Shown here one piece after another: positions 13,699 to 28,650 of a stretch of DNA of 64,000 nucleotides. The translations under genes and the position numbers were made by a program. The notes beneath the pieces are model-generated. The model saw only the letters and a program-made list of their open reading frames with translations. It was not told where the DNA came from and ran no database searches. Every line of letters starts with the position of its first letter. The first letter of the stretch is position 1. This DNA is from Monarcha castaneiventris obscurior (Eukaryota; Chordata; Aves; Passeriformes; Monarchidae): assembly GCA_026261815.1 (NCBI GenBank), contig JAMPIT010000539.1:6030501-6094500 (forward strand), in the 5' to 3' direction.

Positions 13699-16600
13699 AA
13701 AAAGACAAAGTTTCTCTGTATATATGTTGGAAAGTGATACCTAGTGCTGCTGTTGGACTCCTTTGTTGCAGATTAATGCGTTGATGTTAAACTACTTCAG
13801 CTAAACCTGCTCTCTACAAGCCATCAGGAACTTCTGAGTTTCAACGCAGTAGTTTTTCTTCATTTACATAAAAGGAGGCATTTGGCTTTTTCAGCCAAAA
13901 TGAACCGGGACACTCAGCTGTGGAAAAATGCCAAAGCCCTGCTATTAAAAGTTACCATGTAATGGCAGCTTCTGTTACCACAGGGTTTGCTGCCATTTAC
14001 CCACCACTCAGGATTTGCAGAGGGCCAGAGATGTGCAAAGCAAGGAGTGGAAGTGGGAGCCCTTTTCCTTGCCCTACCAGAACCTATATAACAATTCCTT
14101 TTTCTCTTGGGAAAACTGGAGGTCATGGCCCTACTATGGGGCAGTAAGTGGCAGAAGGAGTAATGGATTTCAGGGGTAGTGTGTGGGGAACACATTTCAT
14201 CTAAGTCCATCTTTTATTGGCCACATTTCGCAGTTTGAGCCTGCTGATAAATTCACTCTGAAAGCTGGTTTTGCTCAAGAATATGGCCCTATCTTTGCCT
14301 CTCTTCTAAGCACTTCTGAAGGCAAATCAAATAAGTCACAGGCTCAGATCCAGGTGGGTATGCATTTAGCACTGTGTGGAGAGAAGAAAGGATCACAGGA
14401 AAAGACAAGGACAGAATGTAATCCTTGCTGATAACACAAACAAACAGAAAGCACTCTGAGACACGTCCGTTGTTTTGACAATAGCCACCACCAAAGGAAC
14501 TGTGTGCTTCATTGGTTCATTGCAGAATAAAGCCCTGCCATTTCACACAGGTCTGATTAAGCAAGGTGACAGATCAGCTTTGGGCTAGAGATTTAGCTAT
14601 GGAGTTGGTGGATGTCTCTTCTACATGCATGACTGTAATAGACACATGAGAATAAAAATAGCTGTCTTACATATATTCATATCTATTGTCTGGTTTTGAA
14701 ACCCTGGAGGACAAACACGAGTTGTCATCTCCTTCTTCTCCCCCAAGTCAAATGGCTTTGAAACAGTAATGAATACCAGAATTAACAGCCCTGGATTAGC
14801 CCAAAGATATGAATAAACTCAGTGACAATGTTACAAGCCACAGCTTACAAAACAGATATAGAAGACACCAGTAAATTTTGCTTTAAAAGCACAAAATGAT
14901 TCTGAGGAATTTTACTTAAGAGTAGTTCCTATAGAGTCTGAAGAAAGGAAAAATAGCAGGATGTCAAAAGAGATGACTGTGTAACCTTCCAAAGCAATAC
15001 AACTTCCTATCTCTGCCACACTACTTACACACACGGATGTAATTTTAACTTGATTTTAACTTGAACTTATTGTATATCAAGGAAATTTACCTGACAAGTA
15101 AGATTGTTTAAGAGAAACTTTTGAGTTCCTCAGGTAAATTTTCCACTAATGCCTAGATAGGAAACATGTCCCACCTTTTATCTTTATTTATTTCTTTATT
15201 TTAAGATTAGGAAGGGATTAAGCCTCTTGCAGCCAGCAATATGTAAACTGCATTATATACGTGGCTGCAGCACAAACCTGGGTAATTTCTCCAAGAGTGA
15301 TTGATAAAAGTTCCTCTTGTCTTCTTTTAACAAATGCTGTCCTGTGGTTGATTCACTTTGCACAAAGCTGGGATGTTTGCAAGTACACAGCTATTTAACA
15401 TTCCTGTACAGTCATGTCACCATACGAGCAGCAATAAATAATGTCACCCATACAGCTCAACAGACCAGCGCTAGCAAGGTTATTTATTTCTGGGCAGTCA
15501 ATCCTGGGGCTTTTTAATGCATTGTGACTGTTGAACTCATCAGTAGATTACCCTCAAGGCAGAGCAAATTAGAGAATCTGCTTGTTCTCTGTCATTGACA
15601 GACATAACCATTTATAGCAAAACAAATTCATAACAAATTTAACAAACTGGGAATTTACAGAAAAAGAAATTCAGGTTTCATTATAAGAAAGCATATTTAT
15701 GCTCCACAAGGTAGTTAATGTACTTAGTTAATTGTCAGTAAAATTGTCAGCATTTAATTCCTATAGTTTACTAAAGCTACTGGAGTTAAACTAGCATTAC
15801 TTTTTTCTTCTGCAAATAAATAGGATTTTTCCTCATCAAGATAATTTAGCAGTTTCTTAAAATTTTTATTTATCCAGTGGTACATTGCAATTTGTGGCTG
15901 AGTGTGCAAACATTACATAAAAGTGTTAAGTGAGTGTTAATGTGAGGGAAAAAAACCCCAAACTCTTCTTCAGAAGATTTTTAATGTGAGTCTTTAGCAT
16001 CCTAATTCAGAGCTATCACTAAACACGCTGTTAAACTGTTAATATATTTCGAAAGATATCACTCAATATTAACTAGACTGAGCACAACCAGGAAATTGCT
16101 TGAGTGTGTACTTACAGTGGCATAATTAAAGCAAACTGTTGAAAAAAAGTTTCACAAGCAGCAGAATTAGCAGAAGCAGGTTTCTCATGGGCTCCTCTTT
16201 CACAGATTCTTCTGGCTCTAACACAGACCAAGACTGAAATGGTGCTTTCTTGAATTGGTTGTGCTTTCTCTTGATATTCTAAATATAATATAATGTGAAC
16301 CCCTGAGTTAATTTGTAAGATAGATTTGAAACTCTTGTCAAGTTTGGCTGAAAAATTTTTGACATGTATAAAAGGTAAAGGTGAGGAGGCAGTGGAAAAC
16401 CACCAACAGGATTTCCTGCTTCCTCATGGAGTTTGTGTCTATCAGTCATTTGAGGCCAAGATCTCCAAGGAATGCAGCTGCTCAGTGACAATAAGATCCC
16501 TGATTCCCAGGCCCCCAGCACATCAGATGTGCTGTCTGTGTAGGGACATCAGAGACATGGAAGGAACAGCCAATTATTACAGCAGTGGATCTATCACTTC

Positions 16601-19600
16601 AGCACTCCAGAGGCTATTTGCAGTGATTTAGTGACTGTGAGACCTCTCAGCTACTGGATCAGACACACACCAGTGTCACAAGACCTGGTCTTCTGTTGAA
16701 GCAGGATTTCCCCTCTCATGAGCCTCAGAGAGTTCAGTTCCACGGGCTTCAGGCAGGTGATTTTCAGATGTGGATGTATGTCACGGAGATGATACAGATG
16801 AAATAATTTCTTTTTAGAGCCACACTGAAAAGCTTCCTTTTCTTAGGGACTAATATAAAAGTTAAGTTTTGATCCTTTGGTTTAAAGAGGCAGATAAGAC
16901 ATGTTCTTGAACTTCAAAAATCTCTGAAAGTTTGCTGTAGATTTCTATAAATATTTTAACAAAGAAGAACTGTTTCTTGTCCTTTTCCTTTTAAACCTAA
17001 AGATGTTCTCAGATTAAATACCTTATAGAGACCTTTTGTTTATATGTAGTCATTTTTGCATGGTGTTAAAAAAAGCCTTTTTCATTTAACACTGCTTGTT
17101 AATATTGCATTCTTGCATTTTCCTGTACAACAGATAAGAGAAGTGTCTGTCACCTCATCACAACCTCATTTACCATTAAATTTAAAAAAGGAAACCATAA
17201 ACGTATCAATTATTCATAGAGTCTTGCTACTCTTCAGCCAAAACACTGTCACCTCAAAAATCAGAGAAATTATTTCACAGTTGTTTCTTGATGCTTCAAG
17301 ATGGCTTTCACAAACAAAATGATCCAAAGATCCACAGACATACATTCATTTGCAAAAATGAATCATCCTTGCACAAAAAATACACTCAGGTGGAGGAACC
17401 AAGAATCTGAACAAGATCCTACATGAAAATAAATCTGGACATGTAATTTATTGATATGACTTTATATTTAAACATCTCTTTGAATTCAAAGCCAGCAAAT
17501 TTTAGTATTTTCAGTGCTGTCTTCGTAAGGAAGGGAGAAGAAACTGTCCATGCCTTTTACAGAGGCTTTCCTAGCAAATTTGCAGGAAGTATTGCTTCTA
17601 AAGTGTAATCTCATCCTGAGGTGCCCAAAACAGTCCAATTCCATGTTTGCTACAGGTCTGCAAGGAGAAGAAATCTCTTGATCAATTCTATTGATTTCTG
17701 AGCTCACAACACCTGTGTAAAGTTCTGCTAGTCTGGCATTTAGCCCTGTTATTTCATTGCTATTTTAGGTGATTTTTCATTGGTATCAGCACTGGACTGT
17801 CACTGTTTCATCAGGAAATAGCTGTAGCAGGACTGTGACCCTGTCAATCAAGTGCTGCCTACACACAAAGTTGGCCATGGACACTCCCCCTTTCCCATTT
17901 TGCTATTCCTTTCCTATTAGATTTCACCACTACTTTGCCTATAATAAGGACAAAACAAGCCCAAACATTTGATAAGGAAGATGAGTAAAGGCTCTGTTTA
18001 TTGGCAACATTTTCCTGATCCATGGTTTATTACATACTTTACCTAATTCAGGTTCAAAGGAAAGCTTCACTCGCCATATCCATTATATGGTTTGAGGCAA
18101 AGACAATGAAAAAAACAAACCTGAAAATTTTCATTTAAATATAGGTGGGTTCATATCTTTCCCCCCAAAAAATATCTCCTTAGTATTCTAAAATTGTTAT
18201 GGAACACCTTTCTTTTCTCTTTTTGGTTTCAGGAGGGTTTTTTTTCTTAGAATAATAAAATGGAATTGTTTGAAAACCAGTTTTTATAATCTGTTTTAGC
18301 ACTTCAAGAAAATTAAGGAAGATGAAAGTTCAAGAGTGTATTTACCCCCACCTAGAGATTAAAAAAAACCAAACTTGGGGAAATGCTAAATTTAAGTGTA
18401 TTTTTCAAGGATTTCAAAGAGGAATAACTACAGAGAGCCCCACAGATACTTATCTTACAAGACATTACTTACCAACTAAACCAAATTCCCATTAAAGCTT
18501 TGCATCCCATACTTCTGAAAAATCCAAGTCACAATCTGCTGTCGCTGGACGTATCTGACACACAGCAATTTAATCTGCTTGCTAATGCCAGTCCCATGGG
18601 GAACTCTGAGCATATGACCAGAGATCTTAAATTGAATCTGTCCTCAACCAAAAGCCACAGTGTGGAGGGGAGAGCACAAAGGGCTGAGATCATAAAGATC
18701 TGTGTTTGCTGAGCAGCTGAGCTGATGACAAACACTGGGCTGAGACAGCTTTCAACGATTCAATCGTCAGACACAGCTGCCAAAATCCCAACTTGATCAG
18801 AGGCGACTGTAGTTTACTATTGACTGCAGCAACAGGGCCTGGCTTCCCCCAAAGACTTCTTCCCTACCATGCATCAGTTTGGAGCCCAGGGCAGGAGGAA
18901 TACATGTCATCAAAACCACAAAGATCTGTGAGAAATACTAAGAATTATTATTTCAGTTATTTTCTGATAGTATTTTAAGCCCAAATTCCGTATTTTAACT
19001 GCTTCAAACATCAGCCTTACATCCATAGGCCTAATTTTAAAAAAGCAAACTATTTACAGTTTCTCCCACTCCATTTAATCTACTGCTAAAAGTAACAGAA
19101 TTTCTGTCCTACTTTGAACACATATTGGTTCTCTAAGCCTTGAATAAATCACAATAATCCAGAAATATACATTAAAGAATAAGTAAGGGGCACAGGAAAA
19201 AAAATAAAAACCAAACCTACCAATTATAATCTTTGTTGCTCCTCATTTACTTTGATCCATTTGGTTGTTTTTATTTCAGCTGAATGATTCCAAAAAATAC
19301 AGCTAACACACCAAAGCTCTGTCCTGTCAGTACACATTTTTAGTGTCAGAAATTCAACTAGTTAAGAAAAATGGCTTTGCTAGAGTGCCCACTGGCAGAC
19401 TTACTGTATGCCAGAGCAGTGTAGGACTCCATTCTCCTGATCAAATAATTAATTATCATCTTCATACTTTAACTGAAGGATGTTTCCCTCATACCCAATA
19501 GTCACACTGGCATACATTTCAAATGATATCTAACAAGTTAAGTAGTTGGCATATATATGCTTTATAAAAAACAGGTTATATTTTATATTTTATATTTATG

Positions 19601-22600
19601 TATTCCAAAATACACTTTAAATTAGTCAATGATTAAAGAACTCTAAAATTCACTTTAAACTCCAGTGAAGTCAACAGAAAGACTCTCCCCAAAACAGATA
19701 TTTACTGGGATCATCAGTACAAATTTGAAACATCTCTTCTAAAAAGCACAGAAGCCTGTCTTCTAAAAAGCCCATGTTGTGTGCCTACAGACAAGTTCTC
19801 CATGGAGCTCCTGTTTTATTAAAGACAACTCTTAGACAAGGACCTGGCATGACAATTGTCACTGTGAAGAAGATACCTAGTATGGCCTCCAGATTTACCT
19901 TCAGTGTTTGACACACAATTGATTTACAGAACTGGAAATAGATTATCCTACCACAACAATTGCTCCATGCAATGATCTATAAAACTAACACTGAAATATA
20001 ATCTGGCAGCTGTCAATCAGATAGGAACCTGGAAGATATGTCCTTTGACATAATTCAGTTTCAGATATCCCTGGCTATTGTGGGGGTCAGTGAGGTCGCT
20101 CACTGTTTAAATAATAGCTGTCTTACAAAAATCTCATGAAAATATGTTCCCATATGATTTTAACAGTGAAATTTCTATCCTGCTTTTAAACAACACATAG
20201 AATCAAGGTGACAATTCTTTATCCTTCTAGAATTGAAAAATTAAAAGATTATGCTTTTTGTTTATTTCACTTCATAAAGAATATCATATTTAGTAATCTC
20301 TTTAGTCCTTTCTTAGCAAGCACGGAATTTCAATGTTACAAATCCTTATTCATGAAAAGAGTAAGATTTTTTTAAATGTTTACCAAAATAAAATATGAGA
20401 GACAGAGGACACATTTGATGGCTCCAGCCATGGGAACTTCTAGCAGCATCCCACTGAACCTTGTAATTGATTTCCACACAGGGTTCCCTCAGTTTGCTAC
20501 AGACACCAGCAGCCTGTAGAGACACAGGACACGAGGTGAGAGGAGAAGCCTCAGCTATGAGGGCTTAGATTTGTCATGTCTCTGGGAATGCCTCTGTAGC
20601 TCCCTCCAGCATAACCATTTCTTCTGCAACAAAAATACAAACCCAGACCTCAGATCATTTGTCATGCCTGGGAAAGAGAAAGGAGAATGAAAAATATTTG
20701 CAGGAAATAGATGATATGTTTTCAAGTCCAAGCTGAGTATTTATGTCACACCCAGCAGTGGAAGCCAAGTGCTTTTCAAATTGGGAAAGTGAAACATCAC
20801 AAACATTTAGGGTTAAATCCATATATTTCAAGTCAATGGGTGACAATGGATTTCTCTGCTAGTGCTAAATCAGGTCTTATGGTACTGTGGCACTCTGGCA
20901 GAGAATTGGAGTATTAATCAAAGTATTTTGCACTCTGCTTCTCATTAAAATTTCTGTGGGTTTTTGTACAGCTGTATTGCATTTAATATTCCAGGAGAGC
21001 AGCAGCAGATCCCTCAAAGACATACAAATCTTCATGTCTGCATGTCACGGGGAGGTAAAATGAAGTGAAAATATTAAGAATATAATCTGGATTTTTCCTA
21101 TAAAATAGGAGTATATAAAATATGTCATGTTCCAATTACTAAGAATCAATACAGGTTTCTGCAAGAATAGTAATATTTCCTTTCTACCAAAGTAGACTTT
21201 CTAAACCTGATAAGAGTATGAGGGTTCAGGTTTTTTCTTATTGTTTCTTTCCTTTTCCCCTGTAAGGAAACCTGCAGGATATATTGTTTGAAATACTGCA
21301 GTTAGTCTACAAAAGGGTATATCAGATTTTTTCCAATATTTGGCACAAAGAATTTATTGCATGTCACTTCAAGCATTGTTTCAGGGAATATTTACTTATG
21401 ACAATAGTGGACTTTTAATTTTACCTTTCAAAATTTATAATTTACACAAAATGACAATTATTTTTATCTTTTGGGGTTAATTTTGCAATGTAAACTTTCT
21501 AATTTTTGCTTAGCTTACATCTCCAGCATTATTAATACCTAGCTGTACTAAAATTCTCTTCATTAGTAGCTTTGAAAGGACTTAAAATGGTGAAAATATC
21601 TGGGGCCATGAAAGTTATACAAAAATAGACCAAACCAGACACAATTAGCACAAATTTCTTTTAAAACAGCACTAAAGAGATATATTGCAAAAAAATAGGA
21701 ATTTCTCTAAATTCTTTCAAGCACTCTCACAGTTATTAGCATTTTCATAAAATTAACTTGCAGAAGACTCTCCTAGTAAAATTAGAATTCTTTTTTTCTG
21801 TGGCAGCAAAGTCCATTAGAGATATTGATAAAATGAAAGACACTTCCAAGCTATTATTCAGCAGTGCTAATAACTTTCCACGTCTGAAGATCAGCTACAA
21901 TAAAGTATCCATGAGCATTGCAAATCCAGCTCTGTGCTCACCACTCCAGACCAGGCTGCTCAAACACATTCACGAAGTAGATGAAGGGCTGGTAGATGGG
22001 CATGGTTACACTGTACACAACACATGAAATTATCCCCAGTATTAGCAGGGTGTAACCATCTGAAGCAAAAATACAGATAACAAACTGCTTATAACATCAG
22101 CAACTTTCACAGAATAGAGGATCTCATGCATAATCCAGACACAAGCAATATTGACTCCTGCTTAACTGAAGACAGGCCATTATTTTTCCCCTCTCACTCT
22201 TCCAAAGGGATAAATACCAGAAGCTTACAAGCCTATTTGTGCTGTCTGGGTTCCAAGTCCGTCAGGCACACATGTAAAAAGTGAATAAATCTGAGTTCTT
22301 ATCTACCCCAATATCCCTGTCAAAATCCACCAGTCTCTTCCAATGCAGCACCTTTGCAAGTTGTCACTGAACCAACTCTGCCTTCAGTGACAGTGCTCCC
22401 AAAGTTTTAGTCCTAGGATTATTCTAGAATTACATAGTTTTCTAAAGATGAAAATGAAATTTCCTTCTTTCAGGCCTTCCCAACTTTCTCCTACAGATCC
22501 AGGGCTGAAAATGCAGAGAGCCATGAGCACAGCCCTTGTAGAGTCTGTGTGCAGGCTCTTTATTCCAGAACAAACTTCAGAGATCCTTGTTAGTTCTGGG

Positions 22601-24720
22601 TTTGCCTTGTCCCACACACAAAGATCACCTGCAGAGAGCTATTCTGTAAGAGGAATACTTCCTGTTCTTCAAATTATAAGGTCCTTCTACCTTCCTGTTT
22701 AGGCAAGCCACAATAATTCTCCTTTGTTGCTGCCTCAGAAACAAGGCAAAACTGCCATCAACCACTTCATGTCACTGCCCATTAACCATGCCTCACACAG
22801 ACCCAGTTTCACTGCAGCTTTCTTCCTATATGTAATAGGATACATGTGAAAGGCTTCTTTATTTTTCTTTTTTTGCTTGATCAGTCAAATTGTCCAGCAC
22901 TGGGCTTTGCAAGGCTACATCTACCTTTTAGCCACTTCAGTACATTCAAACAACAGTACAGAGCACAAATTATTCTGCAGCCACAAAACTTCCATGCAGA
23001 GTCTGGCTGCCCATTAAGTTCTGGTCATCAAACCTCTTACAACAGCTCCAAATTCCTCAGTGGTGTGCACATAACTGCAGGCAGCACTGGTGATACCTAT
23101 TCTGCCAGCTCCGAGCACACAACAGTGTCCATGATTTTCCCCTTTCTCTTTCCCCTTTAGGATGAGGATGGGAATCTCTGTGGGGAAGGAGGCAAAAGAA
23201 CCTGGTCTTACCTCCTTTGCCATCTCAGGGAAGTGACCACAAAAAACTATTTCTACTTCATACTTTCATTGGGCTGTAATGAAAATGAAAGCTCATTCTA
23301 AACAATAAAACATCTGTAATTCCAACACTGAGCTTTTTAAAACTTCTGTTGCATTTCAAAAACCAGCACTTGGCCCATTCACTGCCAACTGTTGAAACAC
23401 TTAAAAATCTTTGGGCCTACTTTATTTTTTATATCCTGACAGTGTGGCAATCCCTAGATTTCATGTAATCAGATGAAATGTATGCAATTGGTGTAGACTA
23501 TTTCAAAGCTATTTGAAATAATATTTCCATTTCTGAGAGAGCAGGGGAAATGCACAGCTGAAAGACCATTTACAGAAATGTGATTTCAGCTAAAATGGAT
23601 GCAGCAAACCTCAGTGGGTAAAGGTAGTAATAACAATGCAATATCTTTGCCAACAGCCAAATGCTGCTTAGAGAATTCTTTTTCTAAAGAAAAAATCTTT
23701 TTGAATTGATAAGATGTCTTAATACTTGAGATGAAAGAGCATTTCAGTGAGACAGAACCAATTTCAGTAATTATTAACTTCTTACAACTAGGGATAATAT
23801 CTGAGTCAGGCCTTTTTTTTTTTTTTAATGTAGGCAATGCAAACATTTAAAGTTAGAAACAAACAGAATATTGGTATAGAGTCTTCCAAAAACGCCATAG
23901 GAAAGCAAGCTCCAGAAAGAGGTAGATCCACCAAGCAGTGTGTTTATAACAGTTCAGACTCTTTCAGCTTCACCTTACAAGGTCACTAAATTTGCTTTTG
24001 GTCATACATAATTATTCAGTGACTTTTTCATGTCATTTTCCTTAAAACTGGTGAGGAAACTAAAGGTTTCTGCTCATCCCCTCTTCCACAAGCAGAACAA
24101 ATGAGGAAATAGAAGTGTGACTTTTTAAATTTCAGTTTTCTCAAGCAAGTAGAGCATTTATCCTTCCCCCTCAGGGTAGAATAGGAATCACATGTGTACT
24201 GGAGTAAATGACTCATGATAGCAAGGGAGTAGAATAATCACCCATTTCCATTCCAGTGGCTGCTCCATCCCTTTTCTTTATGAACAAGGCAAATGAGGGA
24301 AGACATGGAAACCTCTGAAACTGCCACTACCATTCTGCAAGGATTCCTTTGCACAAGAGATAAACTGAAGGAAAACAAGGGCAGTACCAGAGATCTCTCC
24401 CTCTCTCTTTCCTTCACACACAACTGACTGGATTCTCCAGAATTTTTTCAATGCCAGCAATTGCTCTTTCAGTAATGAACTGAAAAGACTCAGATTAAAG
24501 CTCCTGGTTTTCAGTTTACTGAAAATAAGGTATGAAATTAGAATATTTTATAGCTTTTGCATTGCAGGGCTTTTGTTAGAGTTCAGCATGAGGAAACAAG
24601 CAAAGACATAACTTTGATTTGTGTGCACTGGCAAGTTTCCCAGCACAGTAGTAGAATCAGCAGGAGCTGGAACTTAAGACATGCAGCTAAGCATGGAGCC
24701 TCACCTGGGGAAAGGAAAGG
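13699..24720. other. Long non-coding stretch, no gene recognised
   Basis: About 11 kb of AT-rich sequence in which I recognise no exon, LTR, CR1 or structural RNA. Small items seen are a 13-base repeat TCTTCTAAAAAGC at 19735-19747 and again at 19759-19771, TATTT-type reiterations near 19575-19605, and a run of 14 T at 23813-23826. Open frames of up to about 104 codons occur on both strands without recognisable features. Confidence 0.5.
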
Positions 24721-24801
24721 AAACAAAACCAAAAAACCAAAACCAACCAACCAAAAAACAAAACAAAACAAAACAAAACAAGCAAACAAAGCAAAGCAAG
24801 A
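24721..24801. repeat. A/C-rich simple repeat, (AAAAC)n-like
   Basis: The strand consists almost wholly of A with interspersed C and a few G. It includes four consecutive AAAAC units near 24757-24780, flanked by CAAC- and AAAGC-type variants. Two overlapping open frames cross this tract and encode K/N/Q/T-rich or F/C/L-rich low-complexity peptides. These are artefacts of the repeat. Confidence 0.9.
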
Positions 24802-25789
24802 CAACTTACTGTAGCAACATTGCAACACTAGGGAAAAGTTGGGTATTTTGCTTTGTCAGTGACCAAGCTGTGAGAGAGTCACACTCAGTGAAAGACCTTA
24901 AAGTTCTTAGGATATTACATTACTTTAATAACAGAAGACATTGAGCTTGTTTTAAATCCCTCTGTTAAGGTCCTGAGCAAAAAAACTCAATAAGAGAAAA
25001 CAATGCTATTGATTTTTTCCCCCCATCTTTACAGCTAATGGCTCTAAATATAACCCTTAAATATATGTTGGGGTGTTTTTTTGTGGTACTTCTTTATTTT
25101 CCAATATGAACTAAAAGCCTTTAGCCTCAGTATGTAGGTGCTTAAAATGTCTAAATAATATAGTATGCATGAATCTCATTTTCAGGTCTGTACCCTAAGG
25201 ATTCCTACTGGAAGACCAGAAATTTTCATTATTGAGACATTGCCAGATAAAATGGCAATCTGCCTACTACACTGGCTTTTGCTACTAAAGCACAGTTAAG
25301 GTTGTGCTGCAAGGTACAACAGAAAGCTAAATCTTGGTCTTTCTTTAATGCAGCAAGGCTTTTTAGGGAAAAAAAAAAAAAGTTTTGTTGTTGGTTTTGG
25401 TTTGGGGCTTTTTTTACCATTGGATCTGAGTTCTGTAAATAAAACCCCTCCCATTTTCTCAACTGCCCTTAAACAAAAAGTAGTACAACATTAACTTGGA
25501 CTTTTTAAGTAAAGGGCCAGTTTTCAGGATATTCAACAAATTTATCTCCCCCAGCCTCAAACAGTCTTCTTCAAAAAGGGCTGAGATGGCCCTATAAGAA
25601 AAATACATAGTAATACAAAAAATACAAAATACAAATGATTTTTTTTCAGACGAAAGCATTTCCTTCCTTCCTATGATTTCAAATATCAGGGAAAACTAAC
25701 AAAGTGAAGATTGCAAGAAAGGATCCTCACAGAAAGGACAATAATTACTGCCAGGAATAACATCTGGCCTATGCATCTCTAAATAGCTT

Positions 25790-25990
25790 CTCTGCCTGGG
25801 TCCTGCACACAGGAGCTGCCACTGTCCTTGTCCTGAGCTCCATCCCGAGCTGTCGCAGGGCACAGGGAGGGAGCAGCTCAGCTCAGCTCAGCCCTTCCCA
25901 GACACCAAGTGATGCCCCTGTTACACTGCCCCACACAGCACAGGCTCCTCTGGGTTACCTGAGCACATTCCTCTGTACAGAGCTTCATTC
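25790..25990. other. GC-richer patch with (AGCTC)n reiteration
   Basis: This segment stands out from the AT-rich surroundings by its G+C content. It contains about three and a half tandem copies of AGCTC at roughly 25874-25892. CpG is present but sparse (for example CCCGAGCTGTCGC near 25844). I see no open frame or repeat family that explains it. It may be a decayed LTR, a conserved non-coding element or a small exon. None of these can be settled by eye. Confidence 0.4.
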
Positions 25991-26340
25991 ATGGGCGTCG
26001 CTATCTCAGCCCTGCCCAATTGTGTTTTAAATGCCAGGGGCCTTGGAATTTTAAATATTGTGGGAATGACAAAACTTTCCAGCTCCACTTTTTACTGCAT
26101 GCATTGCTGTAAAAACCCCATTCTTTGATGGAATAGAGGTCTCACATCCTTCTGGGAAGTAACACATCAGTTCTCAGGTCTTAAAAGATGTGCAGGTGAA
26201 CTCAGGTGGGGGCAGGGACATTATGGGACATTACTAAATCAGCAGTGCTATCCTGAATCCCAAATACTGTATAAGTATTACAAAGCATCCTAAGTTAGGG
26301 CACCAAATAAAAAAGCCAATTACAAATTATTCTTGCAAAA

Positions 26341-26404
26341 TACAAATATTTCAACAGTTGTTGAAACAGTTATTCAACAGATACAAATTATTCAACAGTT
26401 GTTA
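26341..26404. repeat. Imperfect tandem duplication, 41-base period
   Basis: TACAAATATTTCAACAGTTG at 26341 recurs as TACAAATTATTCAACAGTTG at 26382. The two 23-base units differ at about three positions, and each contains the near-palindrome CAACAGTTGTTG or a variant of it. A third partial TTCAACAG lies between them. This looks like a local slippage or duplication event. Confidence 0.7.
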
Positions 26405-28650
26405 TTTTTTCTGTATCAGCTTTTAACACCTACAAATCAAAAATCACTGAATAATCTGATAATTTTCATATACAAGTTGTTACTTACTTTAGCAATGCCC
26501 TACCATGCCACTATTCCTGTCTTAAAACAGTAATTAACTTCTCAACTACATATTGCAAAGTTGCTGAGGCTGAGAAAGCAGTTTGTAAGCAAGCAGCAGA
26601 AGCAGCAGCAGCATTGGTTATACAACTCTGTTACACACAGGTTCATTTGCAGGACTACAAACAGTACCAGGAAGAATCTTGACTCTTCATTGAAGTTCAA
26701 CTCTATTGGAGACAGAATGTCAGCATGTCCCTGAAAATGAAGCATGGTAAAATAGTGACATCCATGGCCTGACAGAGCAAGATAAACTGAGCCATGGCAG
26801 TGGAGGAAAGAGAGAAGAGGCAGGAATAATGAATTGCTGCTCTCAGTTCCCTGTGATCCATCGTGCTGCTCTACCTTCTGAGCCTAATTTTCAATTGTGA
26901 AGCCTTGGATCTGCACCCTGTGACCATGTGAGCTGCATTTTTGATGCTATATAAATTCCACAGCTGTTCACAGGATACTCACTACATCCAGCCTTAAGTG
27001 AAAAACAGTGGCACAAGGACTAAGGAACATTCCCAAAAGGTCACTCTCTAAACAGACACAGAGCTAATGAAAAAAGACAAAGCAGATCTTCTGTGATCCC
27101 AGGTGGCACCTCAATTACAAGACTATCTTTTCTTGTGACTGCAACAAGCTTCTTTTGAAGGATTATACTTTTTGGCATACCTGCAAGCTTTCTGCAGTGA
27201 AATTAAATGGCAGTAGTCAGAGATACTTGTATGAAATTACTCAACCATTTTGAACACCTGTCACAATCGTGCTGTAAGTGTCAAAGGCTCATGTAATATA
27301 AGAATTTGTAATCAACAAGAAATTAATTTTCATTACTTTGACTTAGGATGTCTGTCAAAATGAATCTTTTACGTCTACAGAAAGCATCTATAGCCCTGAC
27401 TGTGGCACAGTGGCTTTTTGACCTGCTGTGCCTGAAAACCTCTGGGAGCAAGTCCAGACCTCAGCTCTCTGGGTCTGCTCACTCCAGCTGCAAGACACAG
27501 TGAGCATACAAATGAAAAAACCTGCATTTTTATTTCCTGCAGGGATTAATAAATTTTACACAACACTGATACAGATGATAAATTGAGGATTTGACATATT
27601 TGTTGTGTCAGCCCTATTGTTTGGCAGCACACAGCTAAAAACAACCCTTAAGACTGCAGAGTAAGGCTGAGACTTAAAAGTTTGCTTTTAATTTTGGATT
27701 TCACCTCTGAAAGTGGAGGAATTTAATGCCTTGGAAGGGTCGTTTGGTGGACATGACCAGAGTTCAAGCCTACAATAACCCATGAATCCCATCAGGGAGC
27801 TGTGGCTGTCCTCCCTCACTAAGTACCTTCCCATACCCTGCAGCAAAGGATTCCCAGCTCTCAGGTGTGAGCCTTTGGACCCTGAACTTTCAGTGCATTC
27901 TCCAAACTGGTTAGGGGGGTGATCCTTTTGTTTCTGTAGCTACCCACAAAGCAAAGATTCCAAATTTAAGTGGTGCAGCTTAGTCATGGCAGCATGCAAT
28001 TCACCACTTCATTTTGTGTGAATGACAACTATGAGGCCCTCAGTACAGCTAAAGGCTTTTAACACTGTAGGGTTAGAACAGTTGGCAAGGAAAAAATGGT
28101 TGAGCAACATGAGCTTTTCTCACAACTTCCTAAGTCTCCCCCCTTCCTTCCTCCCTCTATTATAATTCTACCTCACAACTGTTTTTCATATTCTTATTTA
28201 CAAGCATATACCACTTCTCCTCTGCTCTTCACCACTGCAAAACTAAGTGCTCAGGGAGTCAAATTTAATGTATTTTAATTACCTGATGTTCTGGTCTGCT
28301 GAGCTGTTACATCAGAAAGGAAAAAATGAGGAACCTTCCTCTAAGAAGAATATATTTAGACCAGGCATGTTTCTGTGCTTCATAACCTGCATAAAATGTA
28401 GGCTGTGTAAAATTCTATACAGGAACCTTTTTGCACAACCTGATTCATAAACATGAATAATCTTAAGCAGTAATGCTGATGTTGTTTTTGCTCCCCTCCA
28501 CAGACTAAGTAGTTTATTGTTAATACTGCTTTGCCCCCGAGGAAAAAATAATTGTTTTGTCATTTTCTTCCTACATATTTGTGTATGTTAACTCAGATGC
28601 CTTGTATTATGTCATAACATTGAGACAACTTTAAAAATTGTCACATACCA
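26405..28650. other. Non-coding stretch, nothing recognised
   Basis: AT-rich sequence with short open frames only. No repeat family or structural RNA is recognised. A pyrimidine-rich stretch with CTTCC units lies near 28137-28157. Confidence 0.45.
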
